A stretch of 52,695 bases of DNA from Duncaniella sp. (GTDB taxonomy: Bacteria > Bacteroidota > Bacteroidia > Bacteroidales > Muribaculaceae). The stretch lies in the NCBI GenBank assembly GCA_029060405.1, contig JAIDUB010000048.1:1-52695 (forward strand), written 5' to 3'. The notes beneath the pieces are model-generated. The model worked only from the letters and a program-made list of their open reading frames with translations. It had not been told where the DNA came from and made no database searches. Positions 9,206-18,792 of this stretch are shown here, one piece after another (within the stretch, counting starts at the first letter, position 1; every line of letters starts with the position of its first letter). Position numbers and translations under genes: made by a program.

Positions 9206-9276
9206 TTGCCTTGGAAGGATTCGAACCCTCACAGGCGGAACCAGAATCCGACGTGCTACCATTACACCACAAGGCA
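9206..9276 (-). tRNA. tRNA-Gln (anticodon CTG)
   Basis: The minus strand folds as a 71-base cloverleaf. The acceptor stem TGCCTTG pairs with CAAGGCA, with discriminator A at 9206. The D arm is GTGT-AATGGTA-GCAC, the anticodon loop TTCTGGT gives CTG (reading CAG), and the T arm GAGGG-TTCGAAT-CCTTC is closed apart from one G-T pair. The outermost anticodon-stem pair is a T-C mismatch. No CCA is encoded, as is common in Bacteroidota. It has its own promoter and terminator. Confidence 0.95.
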
Positions 9277-9297
9277 AGGTGGTTTTGTTTTACGGTG

Positions 9298-9328
9298 CAA
9301 AGGTACGGAGTTTTTTTGATTCTGCAAA
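9298..9328 (-). promoter_or_regulatory. Promoter of tRNA-Gln
   Basis: Read on the minus strand, TTTG (9328-9325), a 19-base spacer, and TACCTTTG (9305-9298) fit the Bacteroidota consensus exactly. The -7 ends about 21 bases before the mature tRNA 5' end. Confidence 0.85.
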
Positions 9329-9398
9329 TTTTTTGACTGTTTTTTTTGAACGGGTCGTGATTTTTTTCTTCTATTGGGTGCATGTGTAATATATTTTG

Positions 9399-9406
9399 TA
9401 ATTTTG
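9399..9406 (+). promoter_or_regulatory. -7 element (TAATTTTG) of the panB operon
   Basis: TAATTTTG matches TAnnTTTG. A TTG at 9374-9376 is the best -33 candidate, with a slightly long 22-base spacer. The leader to the ATG at 9450 is about 40 bases. Confidence 0.7.
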
Positions 9407-9449
9407 CACCGGTATTTCAACTTCACAATTTATTAACCGAAATATTTTT

Positions 9450-10271
9450 ATGTCAACTTATACAGCAACTGATCAGCGCAAGGTCACTACGCGCCGACTG
9501 ATGGAAATGAAGGAGCGCGGCGAGCGCATAGCAATGCTTACCGCCTATGATTATTCGATGGCCAAACTTGTGGACGAGGCCGGAATGGACGTGATACTTG
9601 TGGGAGACTCAGCTTCCAACGTGATGGTGGGCAACCCCACGACCCTGCCCATGACCCTCGATCAGATGATCTACCACGCCAAGAGCGTGACCAATGGTGT
9701 GAAACGCGCTCTGGTAGTGTGTGATATGCCTTTCGGTACTTATCAGGGCAATTCCAAGGAGGCTCTCGCATCGGCCGTGCGCATCATGAAGGAGAGCGGA
9801 GCCGAGGCTGTGAAGATAGAGGGCGGCTCGGAAATTGTAGAGTCGATCGAGCGTATTCTTTGCGCGGGTATTCCCGTCATGGGTCATCTTGGTCTCACAC
9901 CCCAGTCGATCAACAAGTTTGGCACTTACAACGTGCGCGCCCGCGAGGAGGCCGAGGCCAATAAGTTGCTCGAGGATGCCAAGTTGCTGGAGCGCACCGG
10001 ATGTTTCGCTCTCGTACTTGAAAAGATTCCAGCCGATCTGGCTGCCCGCGTGGCTCAGGAAGTAAAAATTCCCGTGATAGGTATAGGTGCCGGCGGCGGA
10101 GTTGACGGTCAGGTGCTCGTGATTCACGACATGCTCGGTATCAATCAGGGGTTTTCGCCACGATTCCTTCGCCGTTATGCCGATCTTGCAACGGTGATGA
10201 CCGATGCGCTTGGGAACTATATCAACGACGTCAAGACCCGCGATTTCCCCAACGAAAAAGAGCAGTATTGA
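9450..10271 (+). CDS. panB: 3-methyl-2-oxobutanoate hydroxymethyltransferase
   Basis: PanB (ketopantoate hydroxymethyltransferase) transfers a hydroxymethyl group from 5,10-methylenetetrahydrofolate to 2-oxoisovalerate, the first committed step of pantothenate synthesis. Visible motifs include [28 protein letters not shown] (metal Asp), [27 protein letters not shown] and [18 protein letters not shown] with the family's C-terminal HDMLG. Length 273 is normal. The stop overlaps the next start by one base (TGATG). The folate-dependent step connects it loosely in function with the glycine cleavage operon nearby. Confidence 0.97.
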   Translation: MSTYTATDQRKVTTRRLMEMKERGERIAMLTAYDYSMAKLVDEAGMDVILVGDSASNVMVGNPTTLPMTLDQMIYHAKSVTNGVKRALVVCDMPFGTYQGNSKEALASAVRIMKESGAEAVKIEGGSEIVESIERILCAGIPVMGHLGLTPQSINKFGTYNVRAREEAEANKLLEDAKLLERTGCFALVLEKIPADLAARVAQEVKIPVIGIGAGGGVDGQVLVIHDMLGINQGFSPRFLRRYADLATVMTDALGNYINDVKTRDFPNEKEQY

Positions 10272-11626
10272 TGTGGCTGTCCCGCTACGGCGCGACATAC
10301 AAAGCTATTCTTAAGCTCGGCCTGCCCCTGATAGTGGGGCAGCTCGGGCTTATCATTACGGCGTTTGCCGACACTATCATGGTGGGGCACTATTCCACCG
10401 AAGCGCTTGCGTCGGCTTCTTTCGTCAACAATCTTTTCAATACTCCCATGATGGCGATCATGGGTTTCACTTACGGTCTCACTCCGCTTGTGGGAGCGCT
10501 TTTCGGAAGCGGGAATCTCGAGCGTATAGGATGCGTGCTGAAAAACGGCTTCGTGGTATCGGGCATATTCGCCGCAATAGTGATAGGCATAATGCTGTGG
10601 TTTTATTTCAACCTCGATGTGCTCGCTCCGCCTGCCGAACTTCTCCCGCTCATCCGTCCCTACTACCTTCTTTATATGGCAGGCCTCGTGCCCGTGGCTC
10701 TCTTCGGAATTTTTCTTCAGTGGAGTTATGCCATAAACCTCACAGTGTTTCCCACCCTGCTGCTTCTGGGTGCGAATGCATTCAATATCGTCGGTAACTA
10801 TGCGCTCATCTACGGTCACTTGGGTTTTCAGGAATCAGGACTGACGGGCGCGGGCATATCCACTCTTATCGCGCGCACGATTCCGCTCGCTGTCATGGCA
10901 GTGGTATTCATGTTGCGTCGCGACTGGGCTGTGTTCCGTGAAGGGTTCAGCAATAGCTCCGTTACCTTTCACGAGATGAAAGGAGTCAACTCCACTTCAT
11001 GGCCTGTAGCCCTGCAGCTGGCTCTTGAAAGCGGGTCGTTCACCCTCGCGGCGGTAATGGCCGGCCGGTTCGGAAAGATACCGCTTGCTTCTTTTCAGGT
11101 AATCGTGGTGACCGGTATGCTGGGATTCTGCGTATATTACAGTATAGGCAACGCCATTGCCATCATGGTGTCAAACGACCGCGGCCGAGGTGATACCGCG
11201 GCAATGCGTCGCGACGCCATGGGCGGCTATCATATCATGCTTGTGTTCATGACGGCTGCATCCGTGCTGTTTCTCTTCTTCGGAAAAAACATCATGGCAT
11301 TGTTCACCGACGATTCCGCAGTGCTCGCAGCCTCGGTCGCCCTGATATTTCCACTTATTCTGTACCAGCTCGGCGATGCCACGCAGATAACTTTCAGCAA
11401 TGCCCTGCGAGGCACATCGCGCGTGATGCCGATGCTCCTGATTGCTTTCGAGGCATATGTGGTGATAGGTATTCCGGCCATGTATCTGCTCGGATTCACT
11501 GCCCGGCTGGGTGTGTACGGAATAGTGCTGTCGTTCAGCGTGAGCCTCTTTACGGCCGCCGGACTTTTCCTGTATTTCTTCCTCGACACGCTTAAACGCA
11601 ACGAATTCATATTAAGAAAAGAGTAA
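10271..11626 (+). CDS. MATE family efflux transporter
   Basis: A 451-residue multidrug and toxin extrusion protein with about twelve hydrophobic segments. The N-terminal half starts with LKLGLPLIVGQLGLIITAFA and DTIMVGHYST, the typical MATE TM1-TM2 signature; the second half opens around SWPVALQLALESGSF. It would exchange cations (Na+ or H+) for toxic organic compounds across the inner membrane. I chose the ATG at 10271, which overlaps the panB stop by one base, rather than the TTG one codon earlier. The substrate cannot be told. It lies between panB and a HAD phosphatase in what looks like one operon. Confidence 0.92.
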   Translation: MWLSRYGATYKAILKLGLPLIVGQLGLIITAFADTIMVGHYSTEALASASFVNNLFNTPMMAIMGFTYGLTPLVGALFGSGNLERIGCVLKNGFVVSGIFAAIVIGIMLWFYFNLDVLAPPAELLPLIRPYYLLYMAGLVPVALFGIFLQWSYAINLTVFPTLLLLGANAFNIVGNYALIYGHLGFQESGLTGAGISTLIARTIPLAVMAVVFMLRRDWAVFREGFSNSSVTFHEMKGVNSTSWPVALQLALESGSFTLAAVMAGRFGKIPLASFQVIVVTGMLGFCVYYSIGNAIAIMVSNDRGRGDTAAMRRDAMGGYHIMLVFMTAASVLFLFFGKNIMALFTDDSAVLAASVALIFPLILYQLGDATQITFSNALRGTSRVMPMLLIAFEAYVVIGIPAMYLLGFTARLGVYGIVLSFSVSLFTAAGLFLYFFLDTLKRNEFILRKE

Positions 11627-11633
11627 TTAAGCT

Positions 11634-12266
11634 ATGATAAAGAATCTGATGTTTGACCTCGGCGGTGTGATAATGGATATTGACCGCATGAACTGTGTGA
11701 GAGCTTTTGAAAAGCTCGGTTTTACCGACATATCCGACTATCTGGGCGACTATGGCCAAAAGGAATTTTTCCTCGGTCTCGAAAACGGCTCGGTGGATGT
11801 GGAAGAGTTTCACCGATGCGTGAAAGAGCATGTGGCACCGGGCACTACCGACGCTCAGATCGACGAGGCTTTCAACGAATTTCTCACCGGCATTCCCCGT
11901 CATCGCCTCGCGCAGCTCCGCGCCCTGAAAAAATATTATCCCGTATATCTGCTGTCAAATACCAATCCCATCATGTTCAGTTCCAAGATCGCCGGAGAAT
12001 TCCGTCAGGAAGGAGGCTCTATTGACGATTATTTTGACGGCACTGTTACCTCATTTGAAGCCAAGAGCTATAAGCCTGACCGCCGCATATTCGATTATGC
12101 CGCCGAGAAATTCGGTATCGATCCGGCGGAAACACTGTTTTTTGACGATTCGCAGAAAAATGTAGATGCCGCCCGCAATTTCGGCTATCAGGCAGTGAAA
12201 GTGAATCCGGGCGATGAGTTTGCAACCCTTCTTGCCGAAGTGCTTGATAATGGAACTGATAAGTAA
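11634..12266 (+). CDS. HAD family phosphatase, YihX-like
   Basis: A 210-residue HAD protein of the YihX (alpha-D-glucose-1-phosphate phosphatase) type. Motif I reads FDLGGV, where the usual second Asp is Gly; this is normal in the YihX branch and not a sign of decay. Motif II is LLSNTNP, motif III the lysine in SYKPDRRIF, motif IV FFDDSQKNVDAA. It starts seven bases after the MATE stop and its last 17 bases overlap ribF. A role in dephosphorylating flavin or sugar phosphates is possible from the context with ribF but not shown. Confidence 0.85.
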   Translation: MIKNLMFDLGGVIMDIDRMNCVRAFEKLGFTDISDYLGDYGQKEFFLGLENGSVDVEEFHRCVKEHVAPGTTDAQIDEAFNEFLTGIPRHRLAQLRALKKYYPVYLLSNTNPIMFSSKIAGEFRQEGGSIDDYFDGTVTSFEAKSYKPDRRIFDYAAEKFGIDPAETLFFDDSQKNVDAARNFGYQAVKVNPGDEFATLLAEVLDNGTDK

Positions 12267-13188
12267 ATCCGACGCCCGGCCTGCAAAGGGACGGATAGCT
12301 GCCGTGGGCATGTGGGACGGTGTGCATCTCGGCCACCGTTTTCTGATTGACTACGTCAAGATCGAGGGCACCTACCGCGACCTGATCCCGTCGGTCATCA
12401 CATTTGACACTCACCCGCTCAGCGTGGTGCGCCCACAGGATATGCCGCCACTTCTCAACACAGCCGAAGAGCGCCTCGAGCGCCTCGGCAAAGCCGGTGT
12501 GGAACATTGCATCTTGCTGGAGTTTGACGACCGTACGCGTCACATGTCGGCACGCGAGTTTCTCACTTCACTAAAGCATGATTATGCGGTGGATACTCTC
12601 GTTGTGGGCTTCAACAATCGGTTCGGGCACGACCGCGTGGACGGTATCGAGCAATACCGGGAAATAGCGTCCGCAATAGGGATGACAGTGATTGAGGCTC
12701 CGGAATATTCGGGCGATCATGCCCCCATAAGCTCGTCGGTCATCAGAAAGCTGCTTGCCGAGGGTAAGGTGGCTGATGCGGCTCTGCGGCTCGGATATGA
12801 TTACGCCATAAAAGGAGTGGTGGTAAACGGCGAGCATATAGGACGCACCATAGGTTTTCCTACGGCCAACATCGTACCCGTGAGCGAGCATTCGCTCATA
12901 CCGCGTCCCGGAGTTTATGCTGTGAAGGTGACCATGCCCGACGGAACCGAGCGCCCGGGAATGGTCAATATCGGCACCCGCCCCACCGTGACCGACGGCA
13001 ACGATGCTGAAACTACCATAGAGGTGCATATACTCGACTACAACGGATTTCTTTACGAAGAGGAACTTACATTGCATTTCGTAGAGAGATTGCGAGGCGA
13101 AAAGAAATTCGCCTCGCTGAAAAAACTGACGTCGGCCCTTGAGGCCGACGCCGTTAAAGTAAGAAAGCTGCTTGCACAGCCTCGTTAA
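12250..13188 (+). CDS. ribF: Bifunctional riboflavin kinase / FAD synthetase
   Basis: RibF phosphorylates riboflavin to FMN and adenylates FMN to FAD. The N-terminal nucleotidyltransferase domain has GMWDGVHLGH at residues 20-29 (usually GxFDGVHxGH; the Phe is Trp here), FDTHP and ISSSVIR; the C-terminal kinase domain has GRTIGFPTAN and RPGVYAV. Length 312 is normal. The ATG at 12250 lies within the HAD gene; an in-frame TTG at 12214 would add twelve residues not found in the family. The last 35 bases overlap the convergent lpdA gene. Confidence 0.95.
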   Translation: MELISKSDARPAKGRIAAVGMWDGVHLGHRFLIDYVKIEGTYRDLIPSVITFDTHPLSVVRPQDMPPLLNTAEERLERLGKAGVEHCILLEFDDRTRHMSAREFLTSLKHDYAVDTLVVGFNNRFGHDRVDGIEQYREIASAIGMTVIEAPEYSGDHAPISSSVIRKLLAEGKVADAALRLGYDYAIKGVVVNGEHIGRTIGFPTANIVPVSEHSLIPRPGVYAVKVTMPDGTERPGMVNIGTRPTVTDGNDAETTIEVHILDYNGFLYEEELTLHFVERLRGEKKFASLKKLTSALEADAVKVRKLLAQPR

Positions 13189-14476
13189 GAGTGGGATGCG
13201 GATGGATTGACCGCGTGACGGCCGTGGCCGGCAACCGGGCTGCCATCACTGTAGCTATTTCCTGAATGAGCACAGCAGCCTGCGGCCCGCAAATATGCGC
13301 GCCGAGTATCAGTCCTGATCCGTTATCCACAATTATTTTTACAAGACCGTCGGTCAGTCCGAGCGCCACCGCCTTACCGTTGGCGCGGAAAGTGGATTTC
13401 TTTACCGAGTAATCAAGCCCGGCTTCGCGGCATGCGTCTTCGGTCATGCCGGCCATCGCGCACTCCGGCGATGTGAACACAGCAGCCGGAACCACGTCAA
13501 GGTCTACATCTTCTCCTGTCAGGCGCTGACCCTGCGCCGTTGCTGCATGAGCGAGCATGCACTTTCCATTGACATCACCTATGGCGTACACACCGGGGAT
13601 GGATGTGGCAAATTCATCATTCACCTTGATGAAGCCGCGGCTGTCGAGTTCGCCCCCTGCCTGAGTAAATCCGTCGGGAATTACAGGGCGACGTCCCGTC
13701 GCGGAAATCACCCACTCGGCCCTGACGGCTTTTTCCTTGCCTTTTTCGGTAAAATTCACCTTTAGTATTCCGTCGGCATCACGGCTTATTGCACTAACCT
13801 GCGCACCGGTAACAATGTCGATACCACGGCGTTTCATGGATGTACGCAGGCGCTTGGCTACCTCACTGTCGAGTGGCGGAATGATTTCCTTGCAATATTC
13901 TATCACCGTGACTTTGACACCAAAAGCCGCATAAACCGAAGCAAACTCCATGCCTATGACACCGCCTCCTATTATTACGACACTGTCGGGGAGTTCGGCG
14001 CGTGAAAGCACGTCGTCGCTCGTCATGGCAAGTTCGGCGCCGTCGACTTTGAGTCTTGACGGAGCTGAACCCGTAGCTATTACAATGCGCTTGGCGGAAA
14101 ATATTTCGTCGTTTACGGCTACTTTACCGTCGGGGGTGAAAGAAGCCGTACCGGATATCACGGTAACTTTATCAAGCAATGATTCCACGCCGGCCCTGAG
14201 CTGTGACACAATGCTATCCTTGCGTGCGTAGACCGACGTGATATCCACTGATGGATCAGCGGTTGATACACCATATTCGGCCGCTTCTCTCACCGTCTCG
14301 GCCACTTCAGCCGAGCGGCAAAGTACCTTAGTGGGTATACAGCCGCGATTCAGGCAGGTACCGCCCGCCTTGTCGCGCTCTATGAGCACGACATTTTTTC
14401 CGCGCGCGGCCTCCCGGGCGGCAAGTTCATAGCCACCCGGGCCTGCGCCGATAATTATAATGTCGGCCGTCGTCAT
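13154..14476 (-). CDS. lpdA: Dihydrolipoyl dehydrogenase (E3 / L-protein)
   Basis: A 440-residue FAD flavoprotein that reoxidises dihydrolipoamide with NAD. The N-terminal GAGPGGYELA binds FAD, the redox disulphide is in GGTCLNRGCIPTK, the NAD site is VIIGGGVIGMEFASVY, the second FAD motif is PGVYAIGDVNG, and the C-terminal HPHPTLNE carries the catalytic His of the partner subunit. It is the last gene of the glycine cleavage operon and overlaps gcvPB by four bases, so it is probably the L-protein of that system. Its 3' end overlaps the end of ribF by 35 bases on the opposite strand. Confidence 0.96.
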   Translation of the reverse strand: MTTADIIIIGAGPGGYELAAREAARGKNVVLIERDKAGGTCLNRGCIPTKVLCRSAEVAETVREAAEYGVSTADPSVDITSVYARKDSIVSQLRAGVESLLDKVTVISGTASFTPDGKVAVNDEIFSAKRIVIATGSAPSRLKVDGAELAMTSDDVLSRAELPDSVVIIGGGVIGMEFASVYAAFGVKVTVIEYCKEIIPPLDSEVAKRLRTSMKRRGIDIVTGAQVSAISRDADGILKVNFTEKGKEKAVRAEWVISATGRRPVIPDGFTQAGGELDSRGFIKVNDEFATSIPGVYAIGDVNGKCMLAHAATAQGQRLTGEDVDLDVVPAAVFTSPECAMAGMTEDACREAGLDYSVKKSTFRANGKAVALGLTDGLVKIIVDNGSGLILGAHICGPQAAVLIQEIATVMAARLPATAVTRSIHPHPTLNEAVQAAFLL

Positions 14477-15933
14477 AATTCATAAAATGATGTGACCGGA
14501 TTCAAGGCAGCCTTGGTGTCGTCAGGGCGTCCCACTGGGGTGAAAAGCGGAGCGAGTTTCACCACGTCGGGGGTCTCGACGGCCTCCCGCGCTATCTCAC
14601 GCATGGCATAGATAAAGCTGTCGAGTGTTTCTATGCTTTCAGTCTCGGTAGGCTCTATCATCAGCGACTCGTGGAAAAGAAGCGGGAAATAGATTGTGGG
14701 TGCATGGAAACCATAGTCAAGCAATCGCTTCGCGACATCGAGAGTGGTCACTCCGGTTGACTTGTCGATAAGTCCGTCAAACACAAACTCGTGCTTGCAC
14801 ACGCGGTCAACAGCGACTTTATAAAGATCCTTGAGCGAGTGCTTCACATAGTTGGCATTGAGGGTGGCGAGCGGGCCGGCCATCGCTATGGCTTCGGCTC
14901 CAAGCGAGAGGATATACGCAAGAGCCTTAAGCTCTACACTGAAGTTACCGAGGAAACAGGATACGCGACCGAGTGACCCGGGTGTATCCCATTCCACATC
15001 ATATTTACCGCCGACATCTTTCACTACCCGCGGACAAGGCAGGAACTGCTCAAGCCCGTGGCGTACGCCCACCGGACCGCTTCCGGGGCCGCCGCCTCCG
15101 TGAGGTGTGGAAAATGTCTTGTGAAGATTGATATGCATCACGTCAAATCCCATGTCGCCGGGACGGGCAACCCCAAGAAGAGGATTAAGATTGGCTCCGT
15201 CGTAATACATAAGTCCGCCGCATTCGTGAACCATGCGGGTTATTTCAGCAACCGCCGGCTCAAATGTTCCCGTGGTGTTAGGATTGGTCATCATCATTGC
15301 CGCCACAGTGTCGTCAAGCAGAGGCGCAAGTGCCTCCACGTCGACAGTACCGTCAGGCAGACTCTTGACTTCCACCACTTTCAGGCCGGCTACCGCGGCA
15401 CTTGCAGGATTGGTGCCATGAGCCGAATCAGGTACTATTACCTTGGTGCGCTTCGCGTCGCCGCGGCTCTCGTGATAAGCACGGATTACGAGCAGACCGG
15501 TCAGCTCACCCTGCGCGCCGGCATAAGGATTGAGCGTAAAACGGCTCATGCCTCCTATCTCGCACAACATCTGCTGCAGGTCGTCATAAGCTTTCAGCGC
15601 ACCTTGTACCGTTGCGGCAGGCTGCAGCGGATGAAGCGAGCCGAATACACGGGAAGCTGCAATCTCCTCGTTGATTTTGGGATTATATTTCATGGTGCAG
15701 GAACCGAGTGGATAGAATCCGGTATCGACACCGAAGTTGTTGGTCGAAACGTTGGTGTAATGGCGTGTCACGGTAAGCTCGTCGACCTGCGGCAGACGGG
15801 GCTCGGAACCGCGCATCAACTCGGCCGGAAGGGCTGAAAAGGCATCATCTACTTTCGGCGACGGTATGCGGCAAGCCTTGCGGCCATCTTTGGAAAGCTC
15901 GAATATCAGGGGTGAATAGGCTGTTCGGTTCAT
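14473..15933 (-). CDS. gcvPB: Glycine dehydrogenase (decarboxylating) subunit 2
   Basis: The catalytic half of a split P-protein, 486 residues. The PLP lysine is in NLHKTFSTPHGGGGPG and the family signature GSCTMKYNP lies nearer the N-terminus; PLP contacts are in DSAHGTNPAS. Together with gcvPA it decarboxylates glycine and loads the aminomethyl group onto GcvH. Four-base overlaps with gcvPA upstream and lpdA downstream show translational coupling. Confidence 0.97.
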   Translation of the reverse strand: MNRTAYSPLIFELSKDGRKACRIPSPKVDDAFSALPAELMRGSEPRLPQVDELTVTRHYTNVSTNNFGVDTGFYPLGSCTMKYNPKINEEIAASRVFGSLHPLQPAATVQGALKAYDDLQQMLCEIGGMSRFTLNPYAGAQGELTGLLVIRAYHESRGDAKRTKVIVPDSAHGTNPASAAVAGLKVVEVKSLPDGTVDVEALAPLLDDTVAAMMMTNPNTTGTFEPAVAEITRMVHECGGLMYYDGANLNPLLGVARPGDMGFDVMHINLHKTFSTPHGGGGPGSGPVGVRHGLEQFLPCPRVVKDVGGKYDVEWDTPGSLGRVSCFLGNFSVELKALAYILSLGAEAIAMAGPLATLNANYVKHSLKDLYKVAVDRVCKHEFVFDGLIDKSTGVTTLDVAKRLLDYGFHAPTIYFPLLFHESLMIEPTETESIETLDSFIYAMREIAREAVETPDVVKLAPLFTPVGRPDDTKAALNPVTSFYEL

Positions 15934-17273
15934 GACTTAGAGGCTTTGGAAAATGAAACAAATAGTTCGACAAGGCGATCGATCTCGGCTCGGGAGCGCT
16001 TCTCGGTCACAGCCACAAGTAATGTGGAGGGCGAAGTGGCGACTCCGGCAAGCACACCGGCTTCAGCCGCATAATTGATAAATGCCTGCGCGTCAAACTC
16101 CACTTCAAGCTCCATCTCGTTGAGATATGGAGCGGAGGGATAACGCTGTTTAGCCACGCCCTCGGCTTCAAGACGGGCAGCAAGATAGTGGGCTCCGTCG
16201 CAACCGGCGCGGTTCACTTCCTTAAGTCCTTCCGATCCCACCGTCGACAGATAGATGGCGGCATACAGAGCCATCAATCCCTGATTGGAGCATATATTGC
16301 TTGTGGCCTTGTCGCGGCGGATATGTTGCTCGCGCGCCTGAAGCGTCAGCACAAACACGCGACGTCCGCGTGCATCCTCGGTAGCACCTACTATACGTCC
16401 GGGAAGCTTGCGCATGAGTGCTTTGGTGCAGCACATATAACCGAGATACGGACCACCGAAACTCAACGGCATACCGAGCGACTGCGCTTCGCCCGCTGCT
16501 ATATCGGCGCCCCATTCTCCGGGATTCCTTATGGCTCCGAGCGCGGATGCAGGCGAGGAAATTACAAGCAGGGCTTTGGCGGCATGGCACTTGTCGGCAA
16601 CGCCGGTCAGATTCTCGAGTATACCGTGGCAGTTGGGGGTGGCGATTATCACACCTGCCACATCTCCCGATGCAAGAAGCAGGTCGAGAGCGGCAAAATC
16701 TGTTGAGCCGTCCTTTTCGGGTATGGTTTCTATTTCTATGCCGTGGAAATGGGCATAAGTATCAATCACGCTACGATATGCGGGCAGAATCGTAGCCGAA
16801 ACGAGCACGCGGTTACGCTTGCGCGCAGCTGCCACAGTCATCATCATAGCCTCGGCCACGGCGGTGGTGCCATCATACATCGAGGCATTCGACACGGGCA
16901 GTCCGGTGAGTTCGGCCATCATGGTCTGATACTCGAATATGTACTGAAGCGTGCCCTGTGAAATTTCGGGCTGATAAGGCGTATATGCGGTTACAAACTC
17001 CGAGCGCGACGCGAGCGCCGTGACCACCGACGGTGTGTAGTGGTCATAAAAACCTGCACCTGCGAAGCACACGAGCGGCTCGCATTCTTTCTCAAGTTTC
17101 GAGAAATATTCTCTCACTTCATGCTCGCTCATTTCAGCGGGCAGGTTGTAGGGATGTTTCAGACGCAGGTCTTCGGGTACGTCGGCGTTGAGCTCGTCGA
17201 GCGAGTTCACACCGCACCGTGCCAGCATAGCGTCAATATCGGCCTGCGTGTGGGGAAAATAACGGTGAATCAT
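15930..17273 (-). CDS. gcvPA: Glycine dehydrogenase (decarboxylating) subunit 1
   Basis: The non-catalytic half of the split P-protein, 447 residues, starting MIHRYFPHTQADIDAML. Typical family stretches are FAGAGFYDHYTPSVV, YTPYQPEISQGTLQYIFEYQ and SLGMPLSFGGPYLGY. It forms the heterotetramer with GcvPB. It starts 12 bases after the gcvH stop and overlaps gcvPB by four bases. Confidence 0.97.
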   Translation of the reverse strand: MIHRYFPHTQADIDAMLARCGVNSLDELNADVPEDLRLKHPYNLPAEMSEHEVREYFSKLEKECEPLVCFAGAGFYDHYTPSVVTALASRSEFVTAYTPYQPEISQGTLQYIFEYQTMMAELTGLPVSNASMYDGTTAVAEAMMMTVAAARKRNRVLVSATILPAYRSVIDTYAHFHGIEIETIPEKDGSTDFAALDLLLASGDVAGVIIATPNCHGILENLTGVADKCHAAKALLVISSPASALGAIRNPGEWGADIAAGEAQSLGMPLSFGGPYLGYMCCTKALMRKLPGRIVGATEDARGRRVFVLTLQAREQHIRRDKATSNICSNQGLMALYAAIYLSTVGSEGLKEVNRAGCDGAHYLAARLEAEGVAKQRYPSAPYLNEMELEVEFDAQAFINYAAEAGVLAGVATSPSTLLVAVTEKRSRAEIDRLVELFVSFSKASKS

Positions 17274-17285
17274 GATCGCAGACCA

Positions 17286-17663
17286 TTAGTGCTTTTCAGC
17301 GTCGCACACAGCCTTGTAACCGGCTTCATCGAGAAGACTGTCGAGTTCAGCGGGGTCGCTCATCTCAACCTTGATAATCCAGTTGGCCATAGCGTCGGAG
17401 TTGATGAGTCCGGGCTCGTCGGCGAGAGCTTCGTTAACTTCCACCACCGTGCCGCTCACGGGAGAAATCAGGTCGCTGGCGGCCTTCACGCTTTCCACCG
17501 CGCCGAAATCTTCACCGGCCGTAACTTCATCGTCCACTTCGGGCATATCTACGTATACCACATTGCCGAGGGCATGCTGGGCGTAGTCAGTGATACCGAT
17601 GTAAGCGACGTTGCCGTCAACGAGAGCATATTCGTGAGTGGGAGTGTAATATAACTTTTTCAT
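17286..17663 (-). CDS. gcvH: Glycine cleavage system H protein
   Basis: The 125-residue lipoyl carrier that shuttles the aminomethyl group among the P, T and L proteins. The lipoylated lysine lies in GAVESVKAASD, followed by SPVSGTVVEVNEAL, the conserved lipoyl-domain core. A 26-base AT-rich gap separates it from gcvT, the largest gap in this operon, but with no promoter motif in it. The lipoate ligase at the head of the operon could load it directly. Confidence 0.97.
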   Translation of the reverse strand: MKKLYYTPTHEYALVDGNVAYIGITDYAQHALGNVVYVDMPEVDDEVTAGEDFGAVESVKAASDLISPVSGTVVEVNEALADEPGLINSDAMANWIIKVEMSDPAELDSLLDEAGYKAVCDAEKH

Positions 17664-17689
17664 GATTCTTATATATTTATTTGTTTTTG

Positions 17690-18787
17690 TTATTTCTTAT
17701 AGCTTTTCTTGTAGAATTTCTTTGCGGTGACGGTAGCCGGGAAAGTCTTGCGGCGTATCTGCACCATCACCTTGGTGTCTTTGGCAGCGAAGCGCGAGTC
17801 GATGAGCGCTGCCGCTATACTGCCGTCGACCGATATACCCTGATAACCGGTGGTGACCTTGCCTATCACATTACCGTCCATATCGAGCACATCATAGCCA
17901 TGGCGGGCTATCGCGCGGCCATCGAGAAGCAGCCCCACAAGCTTGCGCGCAGGCCCTTCGGCTTTCTGTCGCGCTATGGCTTCACGGCCTGTGAACTCGG
18001 GTTTGTCGAGCTTACAGAACATCGACAACCCGGCCTCCACGGGAGTAATATCATCGGCAAGTTCGTCGCCATAAAGAGGCAGACCCACCTCGAAACGCAG
18101 CGTGTCGCGGCAACCGAGACCGCAGGGCACGGCGCGTCCTGATTCCATCAGCGCATCCCAGTAGGCGGGAATCGCGTCAACCGGAGCATAGAGCTCAAAG
18201 CCATCCTCGCCCGTATAACCGGTGCGGCTCACGAGAATATGCACTCCGTCGAGCAGCATTTCCTCAAATGTATAGAATTCCAGATGCTCGCAGTTTATGC
18301 CGAGCACTTCCTTCATCACTTTCTCAGCCTCAGGACCCTGTATGGCAAGTTCGCCCAGTTCATCTGACAGATTATCGATTTCAACATCATATCCGGCAGC
18401 CTGCGATGTGATCCAAGCCATATCCTTGTCGATATTGGATGCGTTGATTACAAGGAAAAAGTTGTTTTCACCGCGCTTGTAAACGAGCAGGTCATCCACA
18501 ACTCCACCCGTGGGGTGAAGCATCATTCCGTAGAATACCTTGCCCACCGGAGCGCCGGCGATATCATTGGTGAAGATGTGATTGACAAACTTTTCGGCAT
18601 CGGCGCCCGAAATATTTACCTCTCCCATGTGGGATACGTCAAATACTCCGCACCCTGAGCGCACTGCATTGTGCTCCTCGATAATACCGCTGTATTGTAT
18701 CGGCATGTCAAATCCGGCAAACGGGCTCATCTGTGCTCCGGCTGCCAAATGACGGTCATGCAGACAGGTTAATTTAATAGTTTCCAT
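17690..18787 (-). CDS. gcvT: Glycine cleavage system T protein (aminomethyltransferase)
   Basis: GcvT transfers the methylene group to tetrahydrofolate, releasing ammonia. Visible are MSPFAGFDMPIQYSGI near the N-terminus, VFDVSHMGE, the folate-site region QGPEAEKV, and SRTGYTGEDGFELY. The 365-residue length is normal. The ATG at 18787 starts five bases after the lplA stop; an in-frame TTG at 18796 would overlap lplA and add three residues. Confidence 0.97.
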   Translation of the reverse strand: METIKLTCLHDRHLAAGAQMSPFAGFDMPIQYSGIIEEHNAVRSGCGVFDVSHMGEVNISGADAEKFVNHIFTNDIAGAPVGKVFYGMMLHPTGGVVDDLLVYKRGENNFFLVINASNIDKDMAWITSQAAGYDVEIDNLSDELGELAIQGPEAEKVMKEVLGINCEHLEFYTFEEMLLDGVHILVSRTGYTGEDGFELYAPVDAIPAYWDALMESGRAVPCGLGCRDTLRFEVGLPLYGDELADDITPVEAGLSMFCKLDKPEFTGREAIARQKAEGPARKLVGLLLDGRAIARHGYDVLDMDGNVIGKVTTGYQGISVDGSIAAALIDSRFAAKDTKVMVQIRRKTFPATVTAKKFYKKSYKK

Positions 18788-18792
18788 GATAT

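Noticed and set aside
11634-12266. HAD gene as a pseudogene because the second motif I Asp is Gly
   Set aside because: FDLGGV is normal for the YihX branch, and the other motifs and the reading frame are intact.
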